Shown piece by piece: positions 8,591 through 15,992 of a DNA stretch of 47,904 bases (its first letter is position 1; each line of letters begins with the position of its first letter). The translations under genes were made by a program, and so were the position numbers. The DNA comes from an uncultured Candidatus Saccharibacteria bacterium (GTDB lineage Bacteria; Patescibacteria; Saccharimonadia; Saccharimonadales; UBA6022). The notes under the pieces are model-generated. The model was not told the origin of the DNA, searched no databases, and worked only from the letters and a program-made list of their open reading frames with translations. Location of the stretch: the NCBI GenBank assembly GCA_946887425.1, contig CAMPKW010000002.1, positions 1 through 47,904 of the forward strand, written 5' to 3'.

Positions 8591-9043
8591 ATGGTTAAAA
8601 AGCAGCAGATTGGTTTTACGATTGTCGAGCTTCTTATTGTGATTGTCATTATAGGCATCTTGGCTGCCATCACGGTCGTCGCCTACAATGGCATTCAGGA
8701 GCGTGGAAGAGTGAGTAGGGCAAATAGTGACCTAGCGCTACTCAACAGAGCGATTCAAACTGCTCGCATCAGTGAAGATAAAACCCTCTATAGCATTACT
8801 GGGTCAAACTGCACGCGCTGTTTTGACCAGGCGAGATATGAGCTTACGCTAGATCGAATTGGTGCTGCAGCCAAGACAAATCTCTCGGGTCTTAAGGCGG
8901 GAGACCCATGGGGCGATAAATATGGTATTGACGAGAATGAAGGTGAAGGTGCAGATCCGTGTGCAAACAGGGATAGTCTTTATTTGATGACCTCGGGAAA
9001 AACCGGTATCAACCCGCAGACAATTCCTTTCTACCAGTGTTAG
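8591..9043 (+). CDS. Type IV prepilin, paralogue 1
   Basis: A 150-residue class III-signal prepilin. The leader MVKKQQIG is cut before FTIVELLIVIVIIG, with the Glu at mature position 5, by the prepilin peptidase. The hydrophobic helix packs in the pilus core; the globular part holds a C-x2-C pair (NCTRCF) and C-terminal cysteines likely to form disulfides. TATACT (8575-8580), extended by TGG, is 10 nt before the ATG. It is a clear paralogue of the third gene in this cluster (shared RYELTLDRIG and KAGDPWG-type blocks). Pili drive twitching and host attachment in Saccharibacteria. Whether it is the major or a minor pilin cannot be told. Confidence 0.9.
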   Translation: MVKKQQIGFTIVELLIVIVIIGILAAITVVAYNGIQERGRVSRANSDLALLNRAIQTARISEDKTLYSITGSNCTRCFDQARYELTLDRIGAAAKTNLSGLKAGDPWGDKYGIDENEGEGADPCANRDSLYLMTSGKTGINPQTIPFYQC

Positions 9044-9074
9044 CGCGTATTGGATCGATGATATACTTATGCTT

Positions 9075-9695
9075 ATGAAGAAACAAACAGGCTTTACGAT
9101 TGTCGAGCTCCTTATTGTAATCGTCATTATTGGTACCTTGGCAGCTATTACTGTCGTTGCATATAATGGCATCCAGCAGCGGGCAGGCAATGCTCAGCGC
9201 ATTGCCGCTGCAAAAGATTGGATACGAGCTATCCAATCCTACGCGACCATTAATCAGAAATACCCTCATGTTGCGGGCGTCTACTGTATAGGTGAGTCGA
9301 ATATTACTGACTTTGACACCAATGGCGATGGTGATTGTGGAGTCTCCAATAATATAAAACACGATTATACAGGCTATACTTCTACGTTTAATACCAACGT
9401 GAAGACTATCGTTTCAAAGCTTCCTGAATTTCCAGGTAAACCGATTCAGCTGACATCTAGTTTGAAAGGTATGGGTTTGCTTTGGCGCTCAGAAATACTT
9501 GATCCAACAGGAGAAAATATCCCCAATGTCCCGACGCTCATCTATTTTCTCGAAGGCGCAAATCAAGATTGCGTACTAGGGCCACTCGTCACGCCGTATC
9601 AGGGTGGTGATTTTGTAAAGACGACAGCGAAGAATTCTTATTCTGATGTCGGTACCGCCTGTCGTGTTATGTTAAGCGACCCTGCTAAGCTTTAA
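9075..9695 (+). CDS. Type IV prepilin, divergent member
   Basis: A 206-residue prepilin with leader MKKQTG, cleavage before FTIVELLIVIVIIG, and Glu at mature position 5. The globular domain differs from its two neighbours and is longer; it has an N-terminal helix (AKDWIRAIQSYATIN), cysteines at YCIGES, GDCG, QDCV and TACRV, and a DTNGDGDC segment that looks like a calcium loop. The in-frame ATG at 9069 is too close to TATACT (9062-9067), so the ATG at 9075, 7 nt after the -10, is preferred. It resembles the truncated prepilin at the right edge of the window in layout. Confidence 0.88.
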   Translation: MKKQTGFTIVELLIVIVIIGTLAAITVVAYNGIQQRAGNAQRIAAAKDWIRAIQSYATINQKYPHVAGVYCIGESNITDFDTNGDGDCGVSNNIKHDYTGYTSTFNTNVKTIVSKLPEFPGKPIQLTSSLKGMGLLWRSEILDPTGENIPNVPTLIYFLEGANQDCVLGPLVTPYQGGDFVKTTAKNSYSDVGTACRVMLSDPAKL

Positions 9696-9728
9696 AAATG
9701 TCGGAACGTTACTCGTATCTACCTAATG

Positions 9729-9749
9729 CCGCTTACCTTAGCGGTAAGT
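9729..9749 (+). other. Hairpin without T tract between pilin genes
   Basis: CGCTTACC pairs with GGTAAGTG around loop TTAGC, 8 bp with one wobble. No T run follows, so it is either a weak terminator or an mRNA-stabilising hairpin after the second pilin gene. Confidence 0.4.
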
Positions 9750-9804
9750 GAGGTGAAAGGTGAGTTTATTTCACGCTAAGACCAGTGGTATACTAAAAAC
9801 ACTT

Positions 9805-10263
9805 ATGGTTACAAAAAAGCATTCAGGTTTTACAATTGTCGAGCTTCTCATTGTTATTGTCATCATCGGCATTTTAGCGGCTATTACTGTGGTTGCGTAC
9901 AATGGCATTCAGCAACGAGGAAAGAATCAACAGGCGAGTAGCGATCTTGCCAATCTCGCAAAGGCGATACATCTTGCACGCATCAACGAGTCCAAGGTGC
10001 TAAAAGATATCACCGGCAGTGCTTGTACGGCCTGCGGCAGCCAGGCTACCTATGAACTTACGCTCGACCGAATTGGGACGGCTGCGGGAGTCAATCTTTC
10101 CGCACTTAAAGCCGGTAACCCATGGGGGAGTCGATATGGTATCGATGAAAATGAGCTCGAAAGCATGACGGTGAATAACGGATGCAACAGGGACTCGATC
10201 AGTGCCGGGTCTGGTGCGACAACGGGCGTTATCGTTCCGGTTATTCCTACGTATTCTTGCTAG
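9805..10263 (+). CDS. Type IV prepilin, paralogue 2
   Basis: A 152-residue prepilin with leader MVTKKHSG, cleavage before FTIVELL, and Glu at mature position 5. The globular domain aligns along its length with the first gene of the cluster: ARI-E-K, DITGSACTACGS, YELTLDRIGTAAG, KAGNPWG, YGIDENE, and a C-terminal cysteine. TGG-TATACT (9789-9794) sits 10 nt before the ATG at 9805, as in the first gene, which rules out an upstream in-frame start at 9760. The cluster looks like tandem duplication, with the promoter copied along with the coding part. Confidence 0.9.
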   Translation: MVTKKHSGFTIVELLIVIVIIGILAAITVVAYNGIQQRGKNQQASSDLANLAKAIHLARINESKVLKDITGSACTACGSQATYELTLDRIGTAAGVNLSALKAGNPWGSRYGIDENELESMTVNNGCNRDSISAGSGATTGVIVPVIPTYSC

Positions 10264-10316
10264 CGACAGCGCGATAGGTTGGTGCTACAATAAAGGCGGT
10301 TAAATCAAGGGGGAAT

Positions 10317-11066
10317 ATGGACGGCTTTGTCATTTTTATTATCATAATTGTTGCAATCTTTGTCTTGGGCGGTATCAAGATTATCAATCAATATGAGCGT
10401 GGTGTCATTCTTACGCTTGGTCGTTACACTGGTATTCGTCAGCCGGGACTGCGTATCGTGATTCCTATCTTCCAGCGCATTATTAAGGTGGATGTTCGCT
10501 CAACCCCGATCGACGTACCGAAGCAGGAAATTATCACCAAGGATAACGTGACCGTAGGTGTCGACGCTGTGGTATACCTCCGTGTTATCGAAGCGAGCCG
10601 TGCCGTACTCGAAACTACGAATTATGTATATGCCACAAGCCAGTTCGCTCAAGCGGCACTTCGTGACGTAACAGGTAATGCGGATCTCGACGAATTGCTT
10701 TCTAAGCGCGAAGAAATTAGCCAAAAAATCAAAGAGATCGTTGACGCCGAGACTGATAAATGGGGTATCGATGTGGAGAATGTAAAGATTCAAAACATTG
10801 AATTGCCGCAAGATATGAAACGCGCAATGGCCAAACAGGCAGAGGCTGAACGTGAACGTCGTGCGGTCATCATTACTGCCGAAGGTGAAAAGGCGGCTGC
10901 ATCTGCCGTTGCTGAAGCGGCGGCGATGCTGACTAAGACGCCAGGCGGTATAAATATCCGTACACTCCAGACTCTTGAAAAGATTGCTGTTGAGCCAAGC
11001 CAAAAGACCCTTTTTGTTCTTCCAGCTGATCTTATTGATACGGTTGGAAAATTGATTCACAAGTAA
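10317..11066 (+). CDS. SPFH domain protein, stomatin/slipin type
   Basis: A 249-residue membrane-anchored SPFH protein. It has one N-terminal hydrophobic segment (about 3-21), then the stomatin signature NQYERGVILTLGRYTGIRQPGL, the SPFH core with TKDNVTVGVDAVVYLRV, and an Ala/Glu-rich coiled coil (AKQAEAERERRAVIITAEGE). Such proteins oligomerise in membrane microdomains and often scaffold proteases. Slipins commonly sit next to an NfeD-type partner, but none is adjacent here. The start has AAGGGGGA (10307-10314) just upstream, and TACAAT at 10286-10291 is a likely -10. Confidence 0.92.
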   Translation: MDGFVIFIIIIVAIFVLGGIKIINQYERGVILTLGRYTGIRQPGLRIVIPIFQRIIKVDVRSTPIDVPKQEIITKDNVTVGVDAVVYLRVIEASRAVLETTNYVYATSQFAQAALRDVTGNADLDELLSKREEISQKIKEIVDAETDKWGIDVENVKIQNIELPQDMKRAMAKQAEAERERRAVIITAEGEKAAASAVAEAAAMLTKTPGGINIRTLQTLEKIAVEPSQKTLFVLPADLIDTVGKLIHK

Positions 11067-11068
11067 TC

Positions 11069-11113
11069 TTGCCGAAAGTGTGCAACTCTAGTAAAATATA
11101 CAGAGTTGCACAC
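11069..11113 (+). promoter_or_regulatory. tRNA-Phe promoter inside a 13-bp perfect inverted repeat
   Basis: TTGCCG (11069-11074), 17-bp spacer, TAAAAT (11092-11097). The -10 lies in the 12-bp centre of a perfect inverted repeat: AGTGTGCAACTCT (11077-11089) and AGAGTTGCACACT (11102-11114). No T tract follows, so this is not an ordinary terminator; it looks like an operator. Confidence 0.7.
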
Positions 11114-11119
11114 TACTAT

Positions 11120-11195
11120 GGCTCTTTAGCTCAGTTGGTAGAGCAGCGGCCTGAAGAGCCGCGTGTCCCCAGTTCGAGTCTGGGAGGAGCCACCA
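11120..11195 (+). tRNA. tRNA-Phe(GAA), CCA encoded
   Basis: Acceptor GGCTCTT pairs with AGGAGCC (one G-T). D-loop AGTTGGTA; anticodon stem GCGGC/GCCGC with loop CTGAAGA gives GAA; T-arm CCCAG-TTCGAGT-CTGGG. Discriminator A11192 and CCA 11193-11195 are encoded. Confidence 0.98.
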
Positions 11196-11197
11196 AA

Positions 11198-11230
11198 TAA
11201 AATTCCCGATCCTTGTGATCGGGTATTTTA
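11198..11230 (+). terminator. Terminator of tRNA-Phe
   Basis: CCCGATC (11205-11211) pairs with GATCGGG (11217-11223), loop CTTGT, with A-rich and T-rich flanks extending the stem. Confidence 0.85.
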
Positions 11231-11243
11231 TTGGTTCCATCTC

Positions 11244-11272
11244 TTGCATTTATCCCCGTTGTCCCCTATAAT
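11244..11272 (+). promoter_or_regulatory. Promoter of tRNA-Gly(GCC)
   Basis: TTGCAT (11244-11249), 17-bp spacer, TATAAT (11267-11272). Confidence 0.85.
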
Positions 11273-11285
11273 CTTTGAAGTGCAT

Positions 11286-11361
11286 GCGGGTGTAGCTCAG
11301 CTGTTAGAGCGCGTCCTTGCCAAGGACGAGGTCCAGGGTTAGAGTCCCTGTACCCGCACCA
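11286..11361 (+). tRNA. tRNA-Gly(GCC) with unusual D-loop/T-loop pair
   Basis: Acceptor GCGGGTG pairs with TACCCGC; anticodon stem CGTCC/GGACG with loop TTGCCAA gives GCC. Two conserved positions are changed together: the D-loop reads AGCTGTTA, so position 19 is T instead of G, and the T-loop reads TTAGAGT, so position 56 is A instead of C. The usual tertiary pair G19-C56 would thus become U19-A56. The discriminator is A, whereas U is usual in bacterial tRNA-Gly. CCA (11359-11361) is encoded and both promoter and terminator are good, so the gene looks functional. Confidence 0.95.
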
Positions 11362-11373
11362 AATTGAAGTTTC

Positions 11374-11399
11374 AGAGCCATTATGGCTCTTTTCTTTTT
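11374..11399 (+). terminator. Terminator of tRNA-Gly
   Basis: AGAGCCA (11374-11380) pairs with TGGCTCT (11384-11390), followed by a long T tract. Confidence 0.85.
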
Positions 11400-11546
11400 G
11401 TTCAAGCATTTTATTAAAGGGGTAATTGACCGTAAATGACAGCTTTTTATCGTTCAATTGAAGGTTTTAAACTAGGAATCCAATGAGTTTTGAACGTTGA
11501 CTTTCATCGGCGAGCCTAAACAGGATGATGACATTAAAATTAGTGT

Positions 11547-11732
11547 ATGAAGATGTCAAGAATTGTTGAAGAGCTTGAACGTCAAGGTATACAGCCAACG
11601 TATGGGAATATAGCCATTTATGCGGTGTTTGTGTCGGAGGAGAGGCTGGTTGAAGAACTAGGACTAAACCTAGACAAAAGCCCTGCACCTGATATCCAGC
11701 ACCTAGAGTGGCTAAAGACCTTGTTTCTGTAG
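11547..11732 (+). CDS. Small hypothetical protein
   Basis: A 61-residue acidic helical protein (SRIVEELERQGIQPTYGNIAIY, then EERLVEELGLNL, ending HLEWLKTLFL). I do not recognise it. TAAAAT (11535-11540) ends 6 nt before the ATG, the leaderless layout seen at many genes here, which favours this frame over a longer frame on the opposite strand. It opens an AT-rich accessory stretch downstream of tRNA-Gly. The 185 bp between the tRNA terminator and this ORF show nothing else. Confidence 0.5.
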   Translation: MKMSRIVEELERQGIQPTYGNIAIYAVFVSEERLVEELGLNLDKSPAPDIQHLEWLKTLFL

Positions 11733-11793
11733 AGGTTGCACATAAATAAGTGTTGTAAAGGTGGTAAAATACTGACATAAATAAGGAAAAATT

Positions 11794-12585
11794 ATGAAGA
11801 CGAAGACAAAGAAAATTAATCCCATACTCGTTAGCCTCATCGCTGTCGTTGTTATAGCGGCTTTGGGTGCTGGTGTTTTCTTTGGACTAGGAGCCTATCA
11901 AAAGCACCAAGAAGATAAAGTATATTCTACTGGCGATGTAGTTAGCTTTCCAGATTTCGATTTCAAGGTTACGAAGGCAGAGTTTAATCCAGTTAATCTA
12001 CCAGTAGACCAAAAAACTGTCGCCAAGTACGGAGCACTCGAAAAGCAAGAAAATTGCGACACATTTTCAAAAGAAAATACCTATTGGAAGGCATGGAGTG
12101 GTGACATTAATGCTCCCTGGGTGAAGTACGGTCCTTCCGAGTATAATATCTGTATTCGTAGAAATGACTCACGAGATGAAATTAACAAATATTCGTCAAA
12201 CCATAAACAGCTTGTCGTTGATTATTCGGTCACCGCTAAGAGTAGTGTCGATACGTCAAAACTAACTGTATGGATTGAGGCTGATAGTGGCAGACAGCTC
12301 GCTAAGCAAGTCGATGCATTCAATGCTAGCCAGTTCTTTGAAGGTGGCGCACAGGAGCTTGTAGAGCCCCTTGGTGGCGCACCTGCTCCTTGGTATCCGG
12401 ACGAACTACCACAAAAGTATATTCCATTTTTCAAGAGCAAGCTCGGTGGTGACATTAATAAAGGTCTAACGAGGACTGGCTATGCTTACACGGATATTCT
12501 CAACTCTGAAAATAGTGTAGATATAAAAGTTACTTACAAAAAAGACGGCAAAAACCAAGTAAGGCTCGTAAGGATTAACAGGTAA
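11794..12585 (+). CDS. Membrane-anchored extracytoplasmic protein, unknown
   Basis: 263 residues: basic N-terminus, one transmembrane segment (about 11-34), then an exported domain of about 225 residues with two cysteines (QENCDTF and YNICIRR) that could form a disulfide, a proline-rich loop (GGAPAPWYP) and a C-terminal strand-rich end (VDIKVTYKKDG). I do not recognise a family. An extended -10, TGG-TAAAAT (11762-11770), and AAGGA upstream of the ATG support the start. It lies 10 bp upstream of the GIY-YIG gene, probably in one transcript. Confidence 0.75.
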   Translation: MKTKTKKINPILVSLIAVVVIAALGAGVFFGLGAYQKHQEDKVYSTGDVVSFPDFDFKVTKAEFNPVNLPVDQKTVAKYGALEKQENCDTFSKENTYWKAWSGDINAPWVKYGPSEYNICIRRNDSRDEINKYSSNHKQLVVDYSVTAKSSVDTSKLTVWIEADSGRQLAKQVDAFNASQFFEGGAQELVEPLGGAPAPWYPDELPQKYIPFFKSKLGGDINKGLTRTGYAYTDILNSENSVDIKVTYKKDGKNQVRLVRINR

Positions 12586-12595
12586 CCTATCAGTT

Positions 12596-13462
12596 ATGAA
12601 CCAAGAACGCTTACAAATAGCTTATGAAAAAATGTTTGAAAAGTGGTTCGACTCGTTAAAGATTGGCGATAAAGTCTATAACTACAGTGAAGATAGGCCC
12701 GATAGAGGCACGGTCAGAAAATTGCGTGAAGGCATTATCAAAGAAATCCATGATGGCGGCAGATACGACCGCTATGTCATTGTCGATAACCTCACTACTG
12801 GTAGACAGAACAAATGGGGCGATTACGCTCTAGTAAAGCCACCAAAACTCGAAGCAATATCCGAGAAGCTCATCAAACTAAATACAGTAAGTGAGGCTGA
12901 TTATCAGTCATGGCAAAACTCAATAAAAGCAGAAAAGACTATCGACGAGAAAATAGCACAGGCAGATTATGAGCGTCTTCTTGAAAGTGCGAAGGAGCTA
13001 CTCAAAAACGATAATGTGCAGCAAGGTAAATGCAGTGGTATATACGGTGCATTTAATAAAAAGACTGGCGAGTGTATTTATATCGGTAAATCACGCACGT
13101 CAGTCAGCACTCGCTGGCGTGAACATGTACGATTTTGGAAAAAGCTACGACCAATCCATAGGCAGCCACTCCTCACGCAATACCTGCATTTTTTCAGTGA
13201 CCAAATTGAATGGAAAGTATTATTGCCTGTTGAGAGTGATACAGATAATGACTTGCTCGAATATTGCGAAAGACGACTTTTTGAAAAGTACTGTCCGATT
13301 GCAAACTCAATTACGCCAAACGGCACATTCTACGGCAGGAGTGTAATGGAGGGCGAAGGCGATTCTATTTCGGTGTCAGAATGGAATCCTGTAATGGTCG
13401 AAATCAGAATACGCAAGGGTCAGTTTAATGGTTTCTCGGATGGGAAGAATCATTTTGAGTAG
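12596..13462 (+). CDS. GIY-YIG nuclease-domain protein with unknown N-terminal half
   Basis: 288 residues. The C-terminal half holds a GIY-YIG domain: SGIYGAF near 146, CIYIGKSRTSVSTRWREH near 161 (YIG with the catalytic Arg), and ERRLFEKYCPIAN near 225, with the metal-binding Glu. The N-terminal 120 residues look like a small beta domain (GDKVYNYSEDRPDRGTVRK) plus helices and have no family I can name. GIY-YIG proteins cut DNA in repair, homing or restriction; none of these can be assigned here. Composition is AT-richer than the core genes and the neighbours are orphan genes, so lateral gain is likely (inference). Confidence 0.75.
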   Translation: MNQERLQIAYEKMFEKWFDSLKIGDKVYNYSEDRPDRGTVRKLREGIIKEIHDGGRYDRYVIVDNLTTGRQNKWGDYALVKPPKLEAISEKLIKLNTVSEADYQSWQNSIKAEKTIDEKIAQADYERLLESAKELLKNDNVQQGKCSGIYGAFNKKTGECIYIGKSRTSVSTRWREHVRFWKKLRPIHRQPLLTQYLHFFSDQIEWKVLLPVESDTDNDLLEYCERRLFEKYCPIANSITPNGTFYGRSVMEGEGDSISVSEWNPVMVEIRIRKGQFNGFSDGKNHFE

Positions 13463-13478
13463 TGGTAAAATAAAGAGA

Positions 13479-14078
13479 ATGACCAAAAAACAACCAAGCA
13501 AAAAAGCCATCATAGCAACCCGAATCATAATTACCATACTTGGCTTAATCGCAGTCTTAATAATTTTCTTTTTTGTCCGCTCTATCGCAGACAAGAGAAT
13601 CCTTCTAGATAACGGTGTGCAGGTGACGGGTATGGTGAAAGCGCATGATGCAGATGTTCATGTCTCACGCTCGACAAGCCTTACTACCAGGACTGTTGCG
13701 TATAGTTTCACGCCTCACGGTTCAAAAGAAAAAGTAACCAGGGAAGACTTTGTCGTCAGTAAAAAAGAATACGAACAATACCCAGAAGGAAGCCAGATAT
13801 CAATTACTTATCTACCTGACAATCCATCCATGAGCCAGCCAAGTGCTTCTCTTCGACATATATCTACTCAGGCTGTGCCTTTTATTTATTTAATTCTGGC
13901 AATTGTCGTGTCTGTTGCTGGCAGTAAGCCAGTTAAGTTCCTACAGTCGAAGTATCATATAAAGTCGCCAAGCTGGTCCTTTTATTTGACTTCGCTAGTC
14001 GGGTTCATAGTAGCATTCTTTGTAGCGGCAGGACTAACGGTGCTAATCTCTGAATTAGTAAGTTTGATTCTATCCTAA
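13479..14078 (+). CDS. DUF3592-type membrane protein
   Basis: A 199-residue protein with an N-terminal transmembrane helix (IIITILGLIAVLIIFFFV), an extracytoplasmic beta domain, and two further C-terminal helices. The middle part (GVQVTGMV, RTVAYSFTPHG, GSQISITYLPDNPSMSQP) has the DUF3592 pattern of a G-x-V start and a Y-x-P-x-NP end. Function is unknown. The start at ATG 13479 is 7 nt after an extended -10, TGG-TAAAAT (13463-13471); an upstream in-frame ATG at 13428 lies inside the previous gene and before this promoter. Confidence 0.7.
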   Translation: MTKKQPSKKAIIATRIIITILGLIAVLIIFFFVRSIADKRILLDNGVQVTGMVKAHDADVHVSRSTSLTTRTVAYSFTPHGSKEKVTREDFVVSKKEYEQYPEGSQISITYLPDNPSMSQPSASLRHISTQAVPFIYLILAIVVSVAGSKPVKFLQSKYHIKSPSWSFYLTSLVGFIVAFFVAAGLTVLISELVSLILS

Positions 14079-14229
14079 CTGACCAAATCGCCACTTAGGT
14101 TAAATTGCTCTACTAAGTTTTTTAGCCTGAATGCGCCGCAGTTCTCCGAATTGACGGTTAGAAATACGTCGGCTATTTTATTTACTTTAATACGAAAGCC
14201 CTGCGCATGGCCGCGCAACCATTAGTTTC

Positions 14230-14258
14230 TTGCTATTAATTATTACAAAGACTAACAT
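14230..14258 (+). promoter_or_regulatory. Promoter of the XRE-type regulator
   Basis: TTGCTA (14230-14235), 17-bp spacer, TAACAT (14253-14258). An AAAAGGA site (14273-14279) precedes the ATG. The rest of the 209-bp gap from 14079 shows no gene. Confidence 0.6.
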
Positions 14259-14287
14259 CGTAACAGTTATTTAAAAGGAATATATAT

Positions 14288-14698
14288 ATGAATATCGGCA
14301 AGAGAATACACGAAATACGGCAACAAAAAAATCTCACGCAGGGACAGCTTGCGAGCGACTTGGCGATATCACGCCAAGCCGTATCTAAGTGGGAAAGTGG
14401 CAAGGCCATCCCTGATATTGAAAACCTTATGTATATTAGTAATTTATATGATATCTCACTCGACGAGCTCGTCAAAGGGGACGACAAGGTGAGTCAAAAG
14501 ATAGTTGCCGATGTGAGCGCAAGGAAGTGGCATAAACTTAGCATTCTCTTTTTTGCCGCTCTTCTCGTTTATATCGTCTGGTTTGGTTCGATACACGGCA
14601 TATGGCAAATCGGTTTAGGAATTGCCGTTTTGAGTATGATCGTTATTGATACTCGAATACTTCTACGGAATCGAGTGTCGAAGACCTTAAGTCTATAG
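14288..14698 (+). CDS. XRE-family regulator with membrane tail
   Basis: A 136-residue protein: an N-terminal HTH_3 DNA-binding domain (residues 1-60; RIHEIRQQKNLTQGQLASDLAISRQAVSKWESGKAIPD is split by its recognition helix SRQAVSKWE) followed by two predicted transmembrane segments (about 80-97 and 103-120). Membrane-tethered XRE regulators of this design are common in Firmicutes and often sense envelope stress. The target is unknown; autoregulation or control of the CPBP gene downstream is plausible but unproven. A hairpin follows at 14701. Confidence 0.85.
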   Translation: MNIGKRIHEIRQQKNLTQGQLASDLAISRQAVSKWESGKAIPDIENLMYISNLYDISLDELVKGDDKVSQKIVADVSARKWHKLSILFFAALLVYIVWFGSIHGIWQIGLGIAVLSMIVIDTRILLRNRVSKTLSL

Positions 14699-14700
14699 TA

Positions 14701-14719
14701 GACCCAGTCTTCTTGGGTC
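14701..14719 (+). other. Hairpin after the XRE gene
   Basis: GACCCA (14701-14706) pairs with TGGGTC (14714-14719), plus one G-T pair. It is followed by AGAAAA, not by Ts, so it is a poor terminator. Confidence 0.4.
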
Positions 14720-14780
14720 AGAAAACCGATAGTTCAGTATTTTTATTTAACATCGCGTTAACAGCTGGTATGCTTACAGA

Positions 14781-15515
14781 GTGGAAGATTTATTCTCATA
14801 CTTTATTCGTATCGCGCCAGGATTGATCATTATTCTGTCTGTTTTCTTTTTGTTGCCGAAAAAGCAGCTTCTTGCAAAAATATTCTTGTTGATCTTCGCG
14901 TTTGTTTTGATGCGTGATGCGATGACTCCGGTTGGCTTTTGGAGCTTCAATATTACGGAGTCAACTATGTGGCTTCGTTTTATTGATAGTCCGCTCATCC
15001 TCTTTGTACTAGGCATATTATCACTAGGAGCTGCGGTATCATTACTGCTCGTCAGAGATTTTAGGTCACTCGTTCGATGGGGGGATGTGAGGTCGTGGAG
15101 AACATATGTTTTTGGTCTATTGGCCGGTCTGTTGGTTGCTAGTCCGTGGATCGTGTTAGGTTTTAATGTTCCGCTCGAAGCAAGGGGTGGTGCTGTAGCA
15201 ATTGGCCTACTGCCAGCGTTGCTATTCATGGCATTGGCGGGTAATTTTTTAGAAGAATTGTTATTCCGGGGCTTCTTGCAAAGCTATTTTGAAAAACACA
15301 TGAAAAGCATACGGGCGGCAGTTGTGTCGGGTCTCATTTTTGCGGTCGCACATATTTTCTTGGCTTCTACGGTGACAAGCTTGGGCTGGCCTTTGCTGGT
15401 ATTTGTTCTTGTCGAAGGCTTAGCCTGTGCGTTTGTGTATAGAACATACGGTTTATTGAGTGCGACGATTGTTCATGGCGTAGCGATTTTCATGCTTGCC
15501 TCGGGCTTACTGTAA
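14781..15515 (+). CDS. CPBP family intramembrane glutamic protease
   Basis: A 244-residue polytopic membrane protein with the CPBP (Abi/Rce1-type) motifs: NFLEELLFRGFLQ (EE-x3-R, motif 1), FAVAHIFL (motif 2 with His) and the last ATIVHGVAIF (motif 3 with His). The paired glutamates and histidines form the active site in the membrane. Roles in the family range from bacteriocin immunity to regulated proteolysis. Start is GTG 14781, exactly 6 nt after TGG-TATGCT (14766-14774), with TTTAAC (14746-14751) as -35 at 17 bp, so it should be leaderless. The pyridoxamine-oxidase-like gene follows 22 bp later. Confidence 0.88.
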   Translation: MEDLFSYFIRIAPGLIIILSVFFLLPKKQLLAKIFLLIFAFVLMRDAMTPVGFWSFNITESTMWLRFIDSPLILFVLGILSLGAAVSLLLVRDFRSLVRWGDVRSWRTYVFGLLAGLLVASPWIVLGFNVPLEARGGAVAIGLLPALLFMALAGNFLEELLFRGFLQSYFEKHMKSIRAAVVSGLIFAVAHIFLASTVTSLGWPLLVFVLVEGLACAFVYRTYGLLSATIVHGVAIFMLASGLL

Positions 15516-15537
15516 TTGATTTGAAGGAGACGCAAGT

Positions 15538-15915
15538 ATGACAGATGATTTGAATGAAAGTGTCAAAGAGGCACTTGATCGTACAGTGATTATGGCACTT
15601 TCAACAATTGGGCCGGACGGAAGCTGGACGTGTCCTGTGCATTATCAGTACAACGAAGCATTGGAGTTATTCTTCATGTCGATGCCGGACACAAAGCATG
15701 TCGGGAATATTCACGCCGATCCGCGCGTATCAGCGGCAATCTTTACCGCGCCTGGTTCTGATGGGGTAAAGCTCGGCCTGCAAGTTAAAGGTACGGCGAT
15801 TGATCTTGGTCCAGATGACAAACACAGTGACTGGCATAACTTTAAAATTACACCAGAAGAAGTATGGTGTCTTGACTCGCGTATGTCACGACAGAGACAG
15901 CGCGTAGAATTATAA
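15538..15915 (+). CDS. Pyridoxamine 5'-phosphate oxidase family (FMN-binding split-barrel) protein
   Basis: A 125-residue split-barrel protein: VKEALDRTVIMALSTIGPDGSWTCPVHYQY is the usual opening (strand 1 to 2, given in part), followed by LFFMSMPDTKHVGNIHADPRVSAAIF, split as FMN-phosphate-binding and substrate strands, and LGLQVKGTAIDLG. The short size suggests a flavin- or F420-linked reductase or haem-storage protein, not true PdxH. AAGGAGA (15522-15528) is a good ribosome site and the gene lies 22 bp after the protease, so the two are likely cotranscribed. Confidence 0.8.
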   Translation: MTDDLNESVKEALDRTVIMALSTIGPDGSWTCPVHYQYNEALELFFMSMPDTKHVGNIHADPRVSAAIFTAPGSDGVKLGLQVKGTAIDLGPDDKHSDWHNFKITPEEVWCLDSRMSRQRQRVEL

Positions 15916-15992
15916 ATTTAAGAATCACCTCGCGGGGCGTTTTTTATTTTTCGGTGCAGTCCGTCTCTTTAGTTATTGCTATAATGAATTGT

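Noticed and set aside
11467..11778. A 103-residue minus-strand frame opposite the 61-residue gene
   Set aside because: Low-complexity residue make-up, no promoter or ribosome site, while the plus-strand frame has a well-placed -10.
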